Assembly: GCA_943736015.1 (NCBI GenBank)
Contig: OX031058.1
Location: 25,011,001 to 25,075,000 of the forward strand
Origin: Tridacna crocea
Taxonomy: Eukaryota > Mollusca > Bivalvia > Cardiida > Cardiidae
Direction of reading: 5' to 3'
Length of the DNA: 64,000 nt
Below the pieces are notes generated by a model that saw only the letters and a program-made list of their open reading frames with translations, was not told the origin of the DNA and did no database searches. Of the stretch, positions 9,853 to 24,800 are shown piece after piece (positions within the stretch are counted from its first letter, which is position 1; every line of letters starts with the position of its first letter). The position numbers were made by a program, and so were the translations under genes.

Positions 9853-12800
9853 CTGTAAAACAAACAACAATATTGTAATTTGTAGATAGATGAAAAATAT
9901 CTAAATAGTCAGGATTATAATTGTGACTTCACTGATTACAATGTAGACCTGAGCCTAGACTCCACAAAACAAGCTGTCCGACTCTGTATCTGACCTGATA
10001 GAAATCTTGAAAATTCTTCTTGCTAGTTGCAAGACTGTAATACTAAGGTATTTCTATAAGGTTATAAAGATTTTATCCTAGAATTCTTCAAGTCAATACA
10101 TAACAGCAGCAATATTGACATGTAAATAGCCGGCAAGGGAGAAGTGTAGATTCAAGATGTTGGGCTGTTATCACCAACCATTATGAAAGTTTTTTTTTTT
10201 GAAACGCTGTACCACTTAAAATATTTAAGATTGGTCCAAACTGGAAGCATTTGAGTGAAGACAAATTAGCACAAACTAAGAAATCATTCCTTTAAAGGGT
10301 AGAACCATTGTGCAAGAAGGAGAACATGCTGGTTGCCAGCTTTTTTACTTTGTCCACAATGCTTTAAATGTGCTTTTCCTTAGGGCTCTTAAACCTTTGG
10401 AATGTGTGGCAAAGGGTTGATTCTAAATTTTGAGGCAAGTTCTCTCATTGGCTGAGACATGGTATGCAATCTGAGAGCAGTATCTTCTAATTCAGAGACA
10501 TTAACTCTTTACCATACAATCCTGACTTTTAACGATCCTGAGAAAGAAAGCCTTTGAAAACATTGTGGGAAATGGAGAAAATGCTGGTAACCGGCATTTT
10601 CTCCTTTTCCCGCAATGTTTTCTACCTTTTCCAAATTAAATTTTTTAATTTTTGATTCACAATTATTTTGTTGTCTGCAAAAGCTTTCAATTTGGACTAG
10701 TCCATGTTTTCTCGTTTGGTAAAGAGTTAATGAACTTTCATGGGAGAAAAGGATATTAAATTTTATCAGCATTCTACAGAGAGATATTAATCCTTTACCA
10801 AACAATCCCTGGTTTTTACGAGCCTGAGGAAGAAGCCTTTTGAAAACATCATGGAAAAAGGAGAAAATGCTGGGAACCAGCATTTCCTCCTTTTCCCACA
10901 ATGTTTTCTACCCTACCAAAAACAAACTTGAGTTTTTGAGTCGCATTGATTTTATTGTCTGGAAACGCCTTCACTTTGGATGAGTCTAAAATCTTGTCTT
11001 TCGGTAAAGAGTTAATCCTGTTAATTTTTTTTCTATAATAATTCCTTTTAAGTTGGAATTTACATTTTACATCTTCAGACCCACAACTGAGCTGGCAGCA
11101 CCTAAATGTAGCCGTCTGTGTTTTGGACTATTGCTAGCTGTGTAAGGCTGTTCTCAAAATTATCTCTGATAGTCCACAGAGGCCACTGTATATTTTTACC
11201 AGTATATTCTTTCAAAGCCACCGGCAGTTTTCCTTCTACAAGATTGTAGCAATAACATTAACTCTTTACCACATGACACATTTTTGGACTGGATTAAATT
11301 CAAAGCATCTACAGATAACACATTAAATCTTGGTAATATGATGACTTCTGACTTTGTTAGGGTGGGAAAAGGAGAAAATGCTGGTTAACAGCATTTTCTC
11401 CTTTTCTCACAATGTATTATATAGGCTGCTTTTTCAGGATCATTAAAGTTGGGATTGTGTGGTAAAGTATTAGGTTGTTAATGAGAACGAATCTTGAGGG
11501 AATGACACACATCAATCCATGTAAAAAATTCTTTCAGCTGGGAATCAACTCTACTAACTCTGTAACAAGCCCTTTACATTGCCAATTTTCATTACATACC
11601 TAACAGTGAACTCCTGGAATTTCCCAGTGTAATAAATTTTGATATCATCACTAGTGACAATATCAACTTTCACTTTCACTTCCTGCCATAATTTAGGAAC
11701 TACTTTTTCTTTTTGACTACATTTTCTTTTCGACTTTCAAACAAAAAAATTAAAAATAATTATGTTAATCAGGTATATAATAAAATAATTAACTGGTTAT
11801 TTTTTATATGAAAAATATCTCACTCGGATGCGTTGTAAGGCGTTAAAAAAAACTCGTGCTGTGCACTCGTTTTTTTAACACCCAACAACGCATCCTCGTG
11901 AGATATTTTTCGTATCAAAAATAACCAGCTGATTATCCTCTATATCTAATCTGCTAAGCTTTCTTTCTATTGCTTGGAGGAAAATAAAGTTTAAATTTTC
12001 CACTTGAAAAACAGCAAGAATCAGAAAAATCAGAAAGAATCGGCTAAACTGTTTACCAAACAATCCCAACTTTTAAAGACCCTAGGCCTTAGAAAGAAAC
12101 CTACAGAAAACATTGTAGGAAAAGGAGAAAATGCTGGTAACCAGCATTTTCTCCTTTTCCCACAATATTTTCTACCCTATCAAAGTCAGAAATCATCATA
12201 TTAACAAGACTGATTTGTTGTCTGTAGATGCTTTGGATTTGATCCACTCCAAAAATATGTTGTTTGGTAAAGAGTTAACAAACAATACAGAAATGCAAAC
12301 ATGTTTAATAACTTTACCTTGGGATGTATGAATGGACAGTTCATGTTTTTACAGTTGGGATAAAATCTACAGTTACTATTTTGAGTAGGTGGAGCCTGCA
12401 AAATGGGTCTACTGGGGATGAATGGCTGAACTGGAACCTGTACAACTGTAAATATAGATAGGAGGTAGTTTTAACTATTGTATTCAATGCTTTACACGTG
12501 GCACAAAATTGATTTTACTTCGCAGCAGACTACTTTTGAAAACGAACGCCTGGCTGGCTCAGTGGTGAGTGTGTCGGACTTTTGACGTGGTGGTTGTGAG
12601 TTCGATACCCGGTTGAGGCAAACTTTCTTTCCAGCCTATTTTCGCCTCTCACCTCTGCTGAAGCATGTGAGAAAAGAAGTTGGTGGCTTAGGAAATAAAG
12701 TTGTGTTAGTACTGGTAGGAAACATATGTGTGTCACCGACCACCATGATATGACCTCAGCTGTTAAAGTGGCATTAAACCCCAATACAGCCAACCAACCA

Positions 12801-15800
12801 ACCACTTTTGAAAACTTTGTGGCAAATGAAGAAATTGCCTATAATGAACAATTTCTTATTTTACCATAAAGTTTTTACCTGTACTCATAATACATGATAC
12901 AAGGCTACTAAAAATGATCACTTGACTTATCAGTTTGATTCATACTGAATACCTTTTTTTTTGTCCAGATGTTTTCCAAAAGATGATTTCCAACTGACCT
13001 TTTTCATAGATTTTGAATACCTGTATTTCCATTGAGACAAAATAAACATGCTCATAATACTTCATCCTGCAAATGTTTTCAATTTGGACCTGTCTACAAG
13101 GACTAAGTAATTCCAAGCACATCCTTGTTTATTATGAGCCATGCTCTAACAAAATGTGGTTTAATGCATCTTGGTTATGTATGATACCAAAGCAAGCCAT
13201 TATATACTTAACGATCCATAATACCCTCATTTTTCACAACTGACTTGGAAACTAGGTGGACTGGGCTTTGGCCTTACAGGAAATTGATCAATAGTTAAGT
13301 TTCATCATAGGTCAGCCTATGCTGATGGCGCAGACTAACCTCGTTTGACACTCTTTCACAGATGCATTAAGCCCCATTTTCACAGAGAATGGCTCATTTA
13401 TTTGGTACTACAAGTATTAAGTTGAGGCAATATTTATTACCCCAGTTTTGTAAAAAAAATTCTCTACAAGAGCGTGAGAAAAAAATTATTGTGTGGTAAA
13501 ATTGGTTGAGTCACTACATACTGAAACCAATCAGCTGCGGCAAAGTACAACAAAATAATCCTTGCAAAATATGACTGCTATGCTCAGATTTCCGACATGG
13601 AAACACAAGATAGTTTATGGTAGAAAGGTAAGTTGCTCTACAAGTGCAAGTACTCCTTCCACCATAGTGCTTTCAAAGAGGTCTTCTGCAAAAGAAAAAA
13701 GCTGTCTGCTGATGGTAATGTATTCAAAACTCAAACAATGAAAAATTACAATGTTACTTACTTTTATGAATGACTGTGGGATGGACAGTTGATCGTTTGC
13801 TTGCATGAGTGAATGGACAGTCCATCCTTGTACATTTGGCATCATATTTACAGTTAGGATGGATGTATACACATTTATCACCAAACTTGCAATACGGAAA
13901 TGTTCTGAAAGAAAAAAAAAAAAAAAAATAGAACCATTAGAGACTCCTGATTAGTTAATATCATTTTAATAGATTCTAACCCGCTTCCACAGAATGCCAA
14001 TATTTCATGACCTTGTGAAAGGAGACTATAAAAAAAATTGTGGGCAAAGGAGAAAATGCTGGTTACTTGCATTTTCTCCTTCCACAATGTTTTTCTGTCC
14101 TTCTTTTGAGAAATTTCATCATATCAGCCATATTTAATTTGTTGTATGTAACTGCTTTGAATTTAGACGAGTCTACGATGGTAAAGAGTTAATAAGTTTT
14201 CAAAAGTGTTTAGTCCAATCACAGTAACAACTAACTTATCCTTGTCTTTCTTGGCCTTCATAAATACAAGGTTGACCTGTCCCACCATCATGATAAGAAT
14301 GTCCTGATAAAACCTACACTGAGCCTTTATCATTATCACCACTTTTCCAAGAACGAAAATTTTCAGTAACAAACACCAGAAAGTCTTAGTGTGGTGGTGA
14401 AATTTCACAAATACAAAAAAAGAAAAATTTTGCTTTTCAACTATTTTTTGATACCTTTAACCCATTACCAAACGACAATATTTTAGACTGGTCCAAATTG
14501 AAAGCATTTGCAGACGACAAAATAAAAGTGACTGAAAATTTGAAATTTGTTTTGTGAAGGGCAGAAAACATTGTGGGAAAAGGAGAAAATGCTGGTTACC
14601 AGCATTTTCTCCTTTTCCCACAATGTTTTCTAAAGGCTTCTTTCTCAGGGGTGTCAAAAGTAGGGATTGTGTGGTAATGGGTTAATAAGCCCTTTACCAA
14701 GCAATCCCTGGTTTTTACGACCCTGCTGAAAACATTTTGGGAAAAGGAGAAAATTCTGGTAATCAGCATTTTCTCCTTTTCCATTAATGTTTCGTACTCT
14801 TCTGAAGTCAAGTTTCAATTTTTGAGCCATGTTTATTTTGTCCTCTGCAAATGCTTTCAGTTGGGAAAAGTCTAAAATAAAATTTTGTAATTTGGTAAAG
14901 AGTTAAAGCCAATTTTAGAATTGGTAGGGACTAGGTTAATTAAAAAATGACAAGTTACTCCTTTAATGCTTTCTTAAATTATGAAAACTAAGCCTTATCT
15001 GTTCTAATGGCTTTTGAAGACTACAAACTTGATATGAATGAAAAGACGGGAGTTGTTTTTAAAGTGGTAGAAAATATTGTGTGAAACAGGGAATGTTTGG
15101 GTTTCTAGCAATTTTTCCTTGCACTACAATATTCTTAAACCCTATCCTCCTTTGTGTCATCAAAACTCAGAATTGTTTGGTAAGGGCGAGGGCTAGCAGA
15201 GAGCAGTACTTACTTGCATGGTACTGAAGGATGAATATACTGACAAGCACTTCCATTTGCGCAAGCTGGCCAAAATTTGCAGCGTTCCAATATAGATGCT
15301 GATGGTGTAGGACTAGGCTGTTCTTCAGTTTCTTCTTCTTCATCTTTAACCAAAAGAACATTTTTCAAATATTTTGCCATTTGATAATTTTCTAATAGAA
15401 GTTTGCATATTAGTCCATTATGATTAAAAATTCTGACAAATAAAACAAAAAGCCTGAATTCCTCCGACATCTTGTAATTTTCTTTTAAATCTTCCCCCAA
15501 AAGGAAAAATCTTAGCCTTCATTTTCTCCTTTTCCAAAGTTTTTTTTCTTCTTCCTGGAGGCCTGTAAAACACTTGACCTCTTGGTGAATGTTTTCATCT
15601 GGTATATGCATTATTGCATGAGCTAGTATTTAAAAATTTTCAAGTAAATACAAAAACTTGCTAAAATACAAAAAATATATTCCTTACAATTTTCTTATAT
15701 GTTCTTTTACATAATTTTTGTTCGATAAAAATTAAAAGAAAAAAAAAAACCTTAGCAAAGCTTTTCATGCTAAAAAAATTCTGGGGGCATTTGTGAATTT

Positions 15801-18800
15801 TGAAGGTCAAGATCAGACTCAACAGAATATGCTACCTTTTGATTAACATTGTTTCAAATGTTTGAGGTATTCTGCCAAACCCAGCTTTGAAATCAAACAA
15901 CAAAAGAAATTTGCTAAATAAATCCACATAATACATACCATCTGATTCTTTCAGGTTGATGTTGAATGGTTTTATTTTGGGTGGAGTGATCTTAGAGTAT
16001 GCTTCAGGTTCCACAGGAGGTTTAATAGGTTCTATTGACTCAGCTACTGGCACACTTGGTGGTCTTGTCATTGGCTTTACAGTCTGAAGTTAGTCTTTTT
16101 CAATTTAACTTCTTTTTTTTTTTTAATCATTATCAGACAAAATTTTAGCCTAGTCCAAATTCAAAGAGGCTGCAGACGACAAATAATAAATTACCAAAAT
16201 ACTTGAATTTTTCATCAGAAAAGTTAGAAAATGTTGTGGGAAACAAAAAATGCTGCTTAACAGCATTTTTTTTTTCCCACAAAGTCTTCCAAAGCTAACT
16301 TTATCGGATCATTAAAAGATGGAATTGTGAGGTAATAGGTAAATAAAACTACCCTACAACACATGTGGGATCTGTACAACTTAAAATTAGCACATTGACA
16401 AAATACAGAAATGCTTGAAAGAAATATAAATCTATTTCTTAAATCATAGAAAAAAAAAAGAGGGCCACTGACACTGGAACGCTCATCTCAGACTAGAGAT
16501 TATGAGTGAAATTCAATTCTTTGAACAACTTTGGTAGAACTTCACCCAAGGAACACCCCTGCCAAGTTTCATCAAGATTGGCCCAGTGGCTTAGGAGAAG
16601 ATGTTTAAAGAAATTGTTGATGGACGACCGATGTTGTATGCCTGACAACACACACCAGGGTGATCACAATAGCTCACCTTTAGCACTTTGTGCTAAGGTA
16701 CGCTAACAAATATCAAAGCTCTATGCCTTCCAGTTTCAAAGAAGAATTTTAAATTTTCCTTCTTTGTTCTATGTTGGAACTTGTGATCCATGGGGCTGGG
16801 CCAGTTTTGACCAAAGCAGCATACTTGGAACAAACTTGGTAGAGGTTCACTCAAAGATGCTACATACCAAATATCAAAGCTCTACACCTTTTAGTTTCAG
16901 AGGAGAAGATTTTTAAAGTTTTCATTCTTTGTTCATATGCTCAAACTGGTGACCTCCCAGGGCAAGGCCAGTTTTGACCCCAGGGGCATCATTTGAACAA
17001 ACTAGGTAGAGGTCCACTAGGAGATGCTACATACCAAATATCAAAGCTCTACGCCTTCAAGTTTTAGAGGAGAAGATTTTCAAAGTTTTCCTTTCTAGGT
17101 GATGCCACAGACCAAATATCAAAGCTCTACACTTTCCACCCGCCCGGGTGGCTCAGTGGTGAGCGTGTCGGAATCATGACCTGGTGGTTGTGAGTTCGAT
17201 ACCTGGTTAATGGGAACTCTTTTCCCTTGTATTTTCACCTCTCACCTCTGCTTAAGCATATGAGAAAAATAGTCGGTGGCTTTGGAAAGAAAGGTGTGTT
17301 GGTACTGGTGTGAGAAAGCCAGGAAACACATGTGCCTCACCGACCGCCATGATATGACCTTAGCTGGTAAAGAGGCGTTAAACCCCAATACAACCAACCA
17401 ACCAATCTACACTTTCCAGTTTCAGAGTAGAAGATTTTTAAATTTTTCCTTCTTTGTTCCTAAGCTCAAACTTGTGACCCCCTGGATGGGGTCACTTTTG
17501 AACCAAGGGGCATCATTTTTACAAACTTGATAGAGGTCCACTAGGAGATGCTACATCCAAATATCAAAGCTCTACTCCTTCAAGTTTCAGAGGGGAAGAT
17601 TTTAAAATTTTTCTTTCTTGGTTCCTATGCTCGAACTTGTGACCCCCAGGGCAGGGCAAGTTTTGGACCCCAGGGGCATCATTTGAACAAACTTGGTAGA
17701 CGTCCACTAGGAGATACCATATACCAAATATAAAGGCTCTACGCTTTCTAGTTTCAGAGATGAAGATTTTTTAAGATTTTGTATTTTTTTTTTTTCCTTT
17801 TTGTTGCCATGGCAACCAGAGTAATTGGAAGAATTCAATTCTTTGAACATCCCTGCCAAGTTTCATCAAGATTGGCCCAGTGGTTTAGGAGAAGAAGATG
17901 TTTTAAGAAATTGTTGACGGACGCCAGACATAGGGCAACCACAATAGCTCACCTTCAGCACTTTGTAGTAAGGTGAGCTAAAAAGTGTGTGAAATGAGTG
18001 ACTGCTTGCCGTATACTACAGCCATTTTCTTCACGAGTTTAACTCTTTACTGAACAACAAAATGTTAGACTAGTCCAAACTGAAAGCAGTTGAAGCCAAC
18101 AATTTTAGATTGGCTTATATTAGTAGATTTTCTTTTTAAAAAGTGTTAGAAAACGTTGTGGGTAAAGGTACATGCTGGTGACCACCATTTTCTCCTTTTC
18201 CTCACAGAGTTTTCTTTCCTTGCAAACACAGAAATAATTGTTAAAGATACAACAAATTTACCATCTGCAAGTAGTATCAATTTGGGCAAGTCTTGAATTT
18301 TGTTGTGCAGTAAAGCGTTATAGATTCTAAAAGGTTCTACCTGTATAATGTTAGTTTTTTCCTCCTGGAAGTCTGCAAATCTGGCTGGATCTACACCGTC
18401 CAAGGTCACAATAAATCTTGGGTCTTTAGGTGAGGGTGTCTGTTTTTCTCTGGAGAACAACCAATAAAGGGTGAAAAATCAAGCACTAGTGTATTACTTT
18501 TAAGCACAATGTATGTAAAAAAAAAAAAAAATAAGCAACAAAACAATGGTATGAATGACACAAAAGTAAAATTGATCAAACAATCCCAGATTTAGACTAG
18601 AGCTATCACTAAAAGTGATTATAACCCCCACCAGCTCCTTGTCACAGAAACAGGTCTTTGTTACAGAATGCAGAATGCTTTAGTACAACAGTAAGATTTG
18701 AAAAAGGTTCGATGGGAGATAATGCTGTAACAAATTGCACCAGGGTCATGAAAATCGCACATGTACAACTTCAGATATATAGGAACCCAGTGTGTAAATT

Positions 18801-21800
18801 TGAGTTCAGTGCATGAAAAACTGTAAGAGAATTGCTCTGGACAAATGGACGACAGAGCCGTGGCAATTCCAGTATACCCCCCCCACACACACACACACAC
18901 TACGTGGTAGGGGGTATAATGGTATAATGATTTAGACAAAGAACACTTTTGGAAATATTGTGGGAAAAGGTGACAGTGTTGGTAACTAGCATTTGCTCCT
19001 ACATCCGCAAAGTTTTCCACCCTTTTTAATGCAAATTCTACAACAGTTTTAAGCAACAGTAAATCTGTTGCATGCAAATGCTTTGGATCTAGACAAATGA
19101 AAAAAAAAAAAAAATTCACTGGTAAAAAAGTTAATTAAAAGCATTTTTTACTTCTAAAAAGGACAGAAAATATTTTCAAAAAGAAGCAAATTTATTGTAA
19201 CATGCATTTGTTACTTTCTCATAAGCTTTGAAAGTATCCATTGAATTCATTACCAAACAACAATATTTTAGACTTGTCCAAATCGAAGGCATTTGCAGAC
19301 AACAAAATTAAAGTGACTGAAAATTTGGAATTTGTTTTGTGAATGGTAGAAAACCTTGTGAGGAAAGGAGTAAATGCTGGTTACCAGCATTTTCTCCTTT
19401 TCCCACAATGTTTTTTAAAGGGTTCTTTCTCAGGGGTGACAAAAGTAGGGATTGTGTGGTAATGGGTTAAGAGGGATGTAAAATATTATACAGTGATGTT
19501 CAAATAGAAAGATTCTTTTATTTCTTTCAACTGGACTAACTCCATTTCCATACTTCTAAGTTGTTACGCACTGTCATCTCAATTCCTTGATTTCTAGCCC
19601 TGCACAATGCTACTGAGCAATCCATATTACACAAAAAAATTGAACTCTTGATAAAAACTAGTTCAATTACCTGTTAATGATCCGTTTATTTTCTACATAC
19701 TGGTAGGAGACTGGGCTCTCAATGTTCAGATCAAGCTCTGTATCTTTAGCTTCTTCCAGGATTTTCTGTATTTCAGGATCAGGTCCATTATCAGATAGAG
19801 ATTCTGTTTAAGAAAGCAGTTTCTTTTCTATCATTATATATAGGTGCTTGTAACCCTCCACCACAAAATCCTAAGTTTTGACAGCCCTGAAGGAGAAGCC
19901 TTTTGAAAACATTTTGGGAAAAGGAGAAAATGTTGGATTCAAGCATTTTCTCCTTTTCTCACATTGTTTTTTTCCATTTCAACAACATTTTTTTTTTTTG
20001 CTTCATGTAAATTGTCCCTACTTTCAATTTGGACAAGTTCAAAATTTCCTTGTGTTGTGAAGGGTAACTCTCTAGCACAAAATGCTTACTTTTAACAATT
20101 CTAAGGAAAGGTCATTTTGAAAATATGATGGAAAAAGGAAAAGATACCTGAAAGTAACATTTTATCCTTTTCCCACAATGTTTTCCATCTCTCTAAAGGG
20201 GAATTTCTATTGCTGAGTCACAAGTATTTTGTTTGCCTCCATATGCTTTCAAGCTGGCAAGTCTAAAATTTTGGTGTTTATTAACTAACCCTTTACCAAA
20301 CAATCCCTGGTTTTCACAACCCTGAGGTAGAAGCCTTTTGAAAACATTGTGGGAAAAGGAGAAAATGCTGGTCACCAGCATTTTCTCCTTTTCCCACAAT
20401 GTTTGTTATCCTGCTGGAAACAAATTTCAATCTTTGAATTACATTTATTTTGTGGTCTGCAAGTGCTTTCAATTTGGACCTGTCTGAAATTTAGTTGTTT
20501 GGTACAGAATTAAAGCGACAACTCTACCAGAGGCACGATTATAGACTTGTCCTCATTGACAGCATCAGCAAAATCACAAACTTAAGGAGGCTCCAATGTA
20601 TGGATTTGTCTTTGAAAGAGTTGAAAAAGATAGTGGGAAAAGGAGAAAATACACTGGTCATCATAAAACAAGTATGTATTCTGCAGCATGGACAACTTTG
20701 AAAACATCTTTGAACTTTCTTGGCCTGTGGTGTCCTTGTTCGTGGGGTAAAGCGTCAGGGTCATAACCTAAAGGTCCTGAGTTTGATACCCTGGAGCAGG
20801 TGTCAACTTTGGGATTTTTCATAGGCCCACACATTCAGCGTGAGTACTGGTGTAGTTCCTAGGAAGATTTTTAAACTATTCACCAACCATTCTTAAGAAC
20901 GTTCTTTGTCTTATTTGCCAGAATTTTCTACATTCGGTTTAGCGAATCAGAAGTTGTGTTACTTCCAAATGTAGAAAACCTTGGAGAACAAGACTAAGAA
21001 TATTCTCAAGAATGGATGGTGAATACCGGCCCTGAATTACCAATATAAATGGGTTTCATACATGGATAGATGAGACAATATTGTGGCAAGAGAAGACATG
21101 CTTGATGCAGGCATTCAATTACCTCATTACCAGATGACAAAATTTTAGACTTGTCCAAATTGAAAACATTTGCAGACGACAAAATAAAAGAGACTGAAAA
21201 TTTGAAATTTGTTTTGTGAGGAGCTGATGGCCCTAAATCAAATTGAAGTACATAGTAAAATTTGAAGTGCTTTAACCTTAACAGAGATGAAAAAAAAAAA
21301 AAGGCTACTGGCAATTTAGACCATGATAACACAGCACAAACCATGCAGTCTGAATTTAGATCTGTATTGTCTGACATTTTGTCGAAGATTTTTACAACAA
21401 CAACAACAACAACAACAACAAAAAAACTTCAAAAATGCAAATTTGATAGAAAATATATAGGTTAGAAATTACCTGTGTATTCATTGCTGTCTTCGTTGGA
21501 GTCTGTTTGCACTTTGGATGCCTTATGTACTACTCTGGTGTCAGGTAAAGGGGGTCCATATTCTGCGATTATACATGAATCTTTTCTGATCATAGCAATT
21601 TCATAATATAACCCTGTCCTAATGATCCAATGGTTTTCTGATCCTATAAAACAGCGCTTTTGAAAACATAGTATTAAAAGGAGAATTGCAGGTAACCAGT
21701 ATATTTTCCTATCATTTTTTGTAAGCTTTCAAAAACAAAACCTAATCGTTTGCTTACATTTACATTTCCTTTTAGAAGGACTTGGTTGTCTGCCGAAGTT

Positions 21801-24800
21801 TTAACATATACCAGTATAAATTTTGATGCCTGTAAAAGTATTCAAAGATATTAAAATCCATATGAATAAGATCAGAATGAAAAAAATTAACATGCCCTTT
21901 TTCCTTAAATTTTCAAAGGGCATCATTTTCAAATTTCAGGCATACCGGTGCTCTTATGTACATGTATGTCAAAAAAAACAGACTTGTCCAAGGTGAAAGG
22001 ATTTGCAGACACGTAACAGTTCAAATATGTGATGGAATTGTTTGTTAATAAGGTAGAAAACATTGTGGGAAAAGGAGAAAATGCAATTTACCAGCATTTT
22101 CTCCTTTTTCCTGCAATCTTTTCAAAAGCTCTCTTCATCAGAGACCTTTTACTCATTACCAAACAAAATTTTAGGTTTGTCCAAATCGAAAGCACTTGCA
22201 GACGACAAAATAAAAAAGACTGAAAACTTGAAATTGGTTTTTTGAAGGGTAGAAGACATTGTGGGAAAAGAAGAAAATGCTGGTTATTAGCATTTTCTCC
22301 TTTTCCCACAATGTTTTTTAAAGACTTCTCTTTCTCAGGGTCGTCAAATGTAGGGATTATGTGGTAATGGGTTAAATCCAGGATTGTGTGGTAAAATGTT
22401 AAAGATTAAAATCCTTCCATGAGTAAAGTTTATCTGTGGCGCTACTAACATCATGGTACACGTATCTATTTGATTCCAACAAGTCTGAACAGCTCAATCA
22501 TGAAGAGTGGTTGATTTAAGTGTTACATCTATAAACTTGGATTAGTTAATAGGTTTAATTTACACAGTCCTTCAACTCTTTTATTTTCTTGATCTGTATC
22601 TGTCAATTATTTTGTATTTTCCATCTCAATTACATTTACAATCTTCAAATCTCCTTGATGGACTTAACGCTTTACCAAGCAATACCTGGTTTTTACAACC
22701 TTGAGATAGAAACCTTTTGAAAACATAGTGGGAAAAGGATAAAATGTTGGTAGCCATTTTCTCCTTTTCCCACAATGTTCTCTATCCTACTGGAAACAAA
22801 TTTCAATTTTTCAGTTATGTTTATTTTGTTGTCTGCCAGTTCTTTCAACTTGGACAAGTCAAAAATGTTGTCATTTGGTTAAAGGGTTAAAGCTTCTCAC
22901 CTACAAAATTTAATGCTTTTTCCAGTTATGAATTAGTAGACCTTTAAACATTGGAACCAACTTCCATTTTTTTCTGTGGACAGCATTGATCAAGATCAGA
23001 CCGCACAGAACATGCAATTTTATCTTTAATCTACACTGTCTGCTATTTTGTTTCATTTTCTGGTAAAACAACCATCAAGTGATCGTATTTTGGAAGCTTT
23101 TCTTCACTGCAAAGGTCTGTTTCATTCCTTGAATGCTCTAAGGGTGGAGGCCGCTTTCCCAACAAAGTTACCTTTGTTGCCAGTGAAGATGTAGACCAGA
23201 ATACATGAAACACACAGTCTGAACAAAGGCAACCTTTAAATTTCAATTTTTTGGGGGTTTAATTTCTAGACCGGAATACCCTTTTGGGATAATCTACAGG
23301 AAAAACTGTACCTGTCTGTGAGGCAGCTATTTGCAAGATGAAGTAACTGTTACCAGCTTCCACTCTGAATTTTTAAACATTGTGAGTCTAATCTCACTTG
23401 ATACTTTTCACTGCAAACGTTTTATGTCTAACTGGGCAACAAAGGCCTTAACCTATTCCTACACAACATTATGTTAGATTTGCCTGAACTGGAAGCATTT
23501 TCAGATGGCAAGTTTAACAATGACTCAAACACTGAATTTCACATGGAGAGGTAGAAAACTTTTGTTAAAGGAGGAAATGGTGATTAACAACATTTTTTCC
23601 TTTTCCAACCTCGTTTTAACCTTTACCTAATGACAAAATTTTCGACTGGTCCACATTGAAAGCATTTGCAGAAGACAAAATAGATGTAACTCAAAAACTG
23701 AACTTTGTTTCCCGCAGGGTAGAAAACATTGTGGGAACAGGGGAAAATGCTGGTTACCAGCATTTTCCCCTTTTCCCACAATGTTTTCTATAGGCTTCTT
23801 TCTCAGGGTCATCAAACGTAGTGATTGTGTGGTAATGGGTTAAAACACCTTCTTTCGTGGGGATTATAACCCTTCACCAAACAATAGCATGATTTTACAA
23901 CTCTGAATAGGAAAGCATTGCATACATTTTGGAGAAAATGCTGGAAGCCTGAAATTGCTCCTTTTTCCAAAATGTTTCCAATTCTTTCCTTGATTCTCTC
24001 TATACCGAATGATAAAATTCTTGATTGCCCAAATTAAATTAATTGGCAACAAAAAATATGTGATTCAAAACTTGAAAATTGCTTTTGGATGGTTAGAGAG
24101 CATTGTCTGAAAAGTAGAAAATGCAAGTTACTAGGATTTCCTCTTTTCCTGCACAGTTTCACAAGATTTTTTTCTCTGGGTTATAAAAACTTGGGCCTAT
24201 TTGGTAAAGGGTCTTGACATAATTTACCAACACATATTGTATGCAAAAGCTTTCAAGGTTCATTTGTAAAATTTTGTCCTCAGGTAAAAAGTTAACATTT
24301 CAAGTATAGCAGGTTACTTTTTGTTCTTGCAGCAGATGTCATTTGGAAACGTCTTGGCAGACTTAGAATGTGCCTCTCTGTATTTATATTCTTTCTCATG
24401 TATTTAACTCATACTCATTTTGATAAGAAAATATCTCCAAGAATTCATTCAAAATAATCTGCTTGAAATATGTTTCAAAATTTAATTAAAAAAAGCAACA
24501 ATCAACAAGGTTATGTGTATCTTTATGCTCATAATGAACACATGACATGATAAATTTATTCAAAACAATGACAATAAATAAGGACAAAAAATCTTTTTTT
24601 TTGTAATGAGAACAAGATTGTGGAAAGGAAATAAATGGCTTCATAATCCTTTTTCTGAACTCTTCAGTAAAACCATCCCATGTTTTCCCCATAGGAAGAC
24701 TTCTGAAAAAATTCTTGGAAGAGAAGAAAAGCCGACAACTGCCATTTTCTCCAATCTCCAAAAATGTTTTCAATCCATGAAAACATAACTTTAATTTTTT

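Noticed and set aside
14457-14811. Recurrent frames with NIVGKGENAGNQHFLLFPQC or WEKEKMLVTSIFSFSHNVF
   Set aside because: These are the two readings of the MITE palindrome and appear on both strands in dozens of places.
23043-23246. 67-codon minus-strand frame with SSLATKVTLLGKRPPPLE
   Set aside because: No family recognised, no splice sites fitting ZC3H14 phase, and not needed for the 18-exon model.
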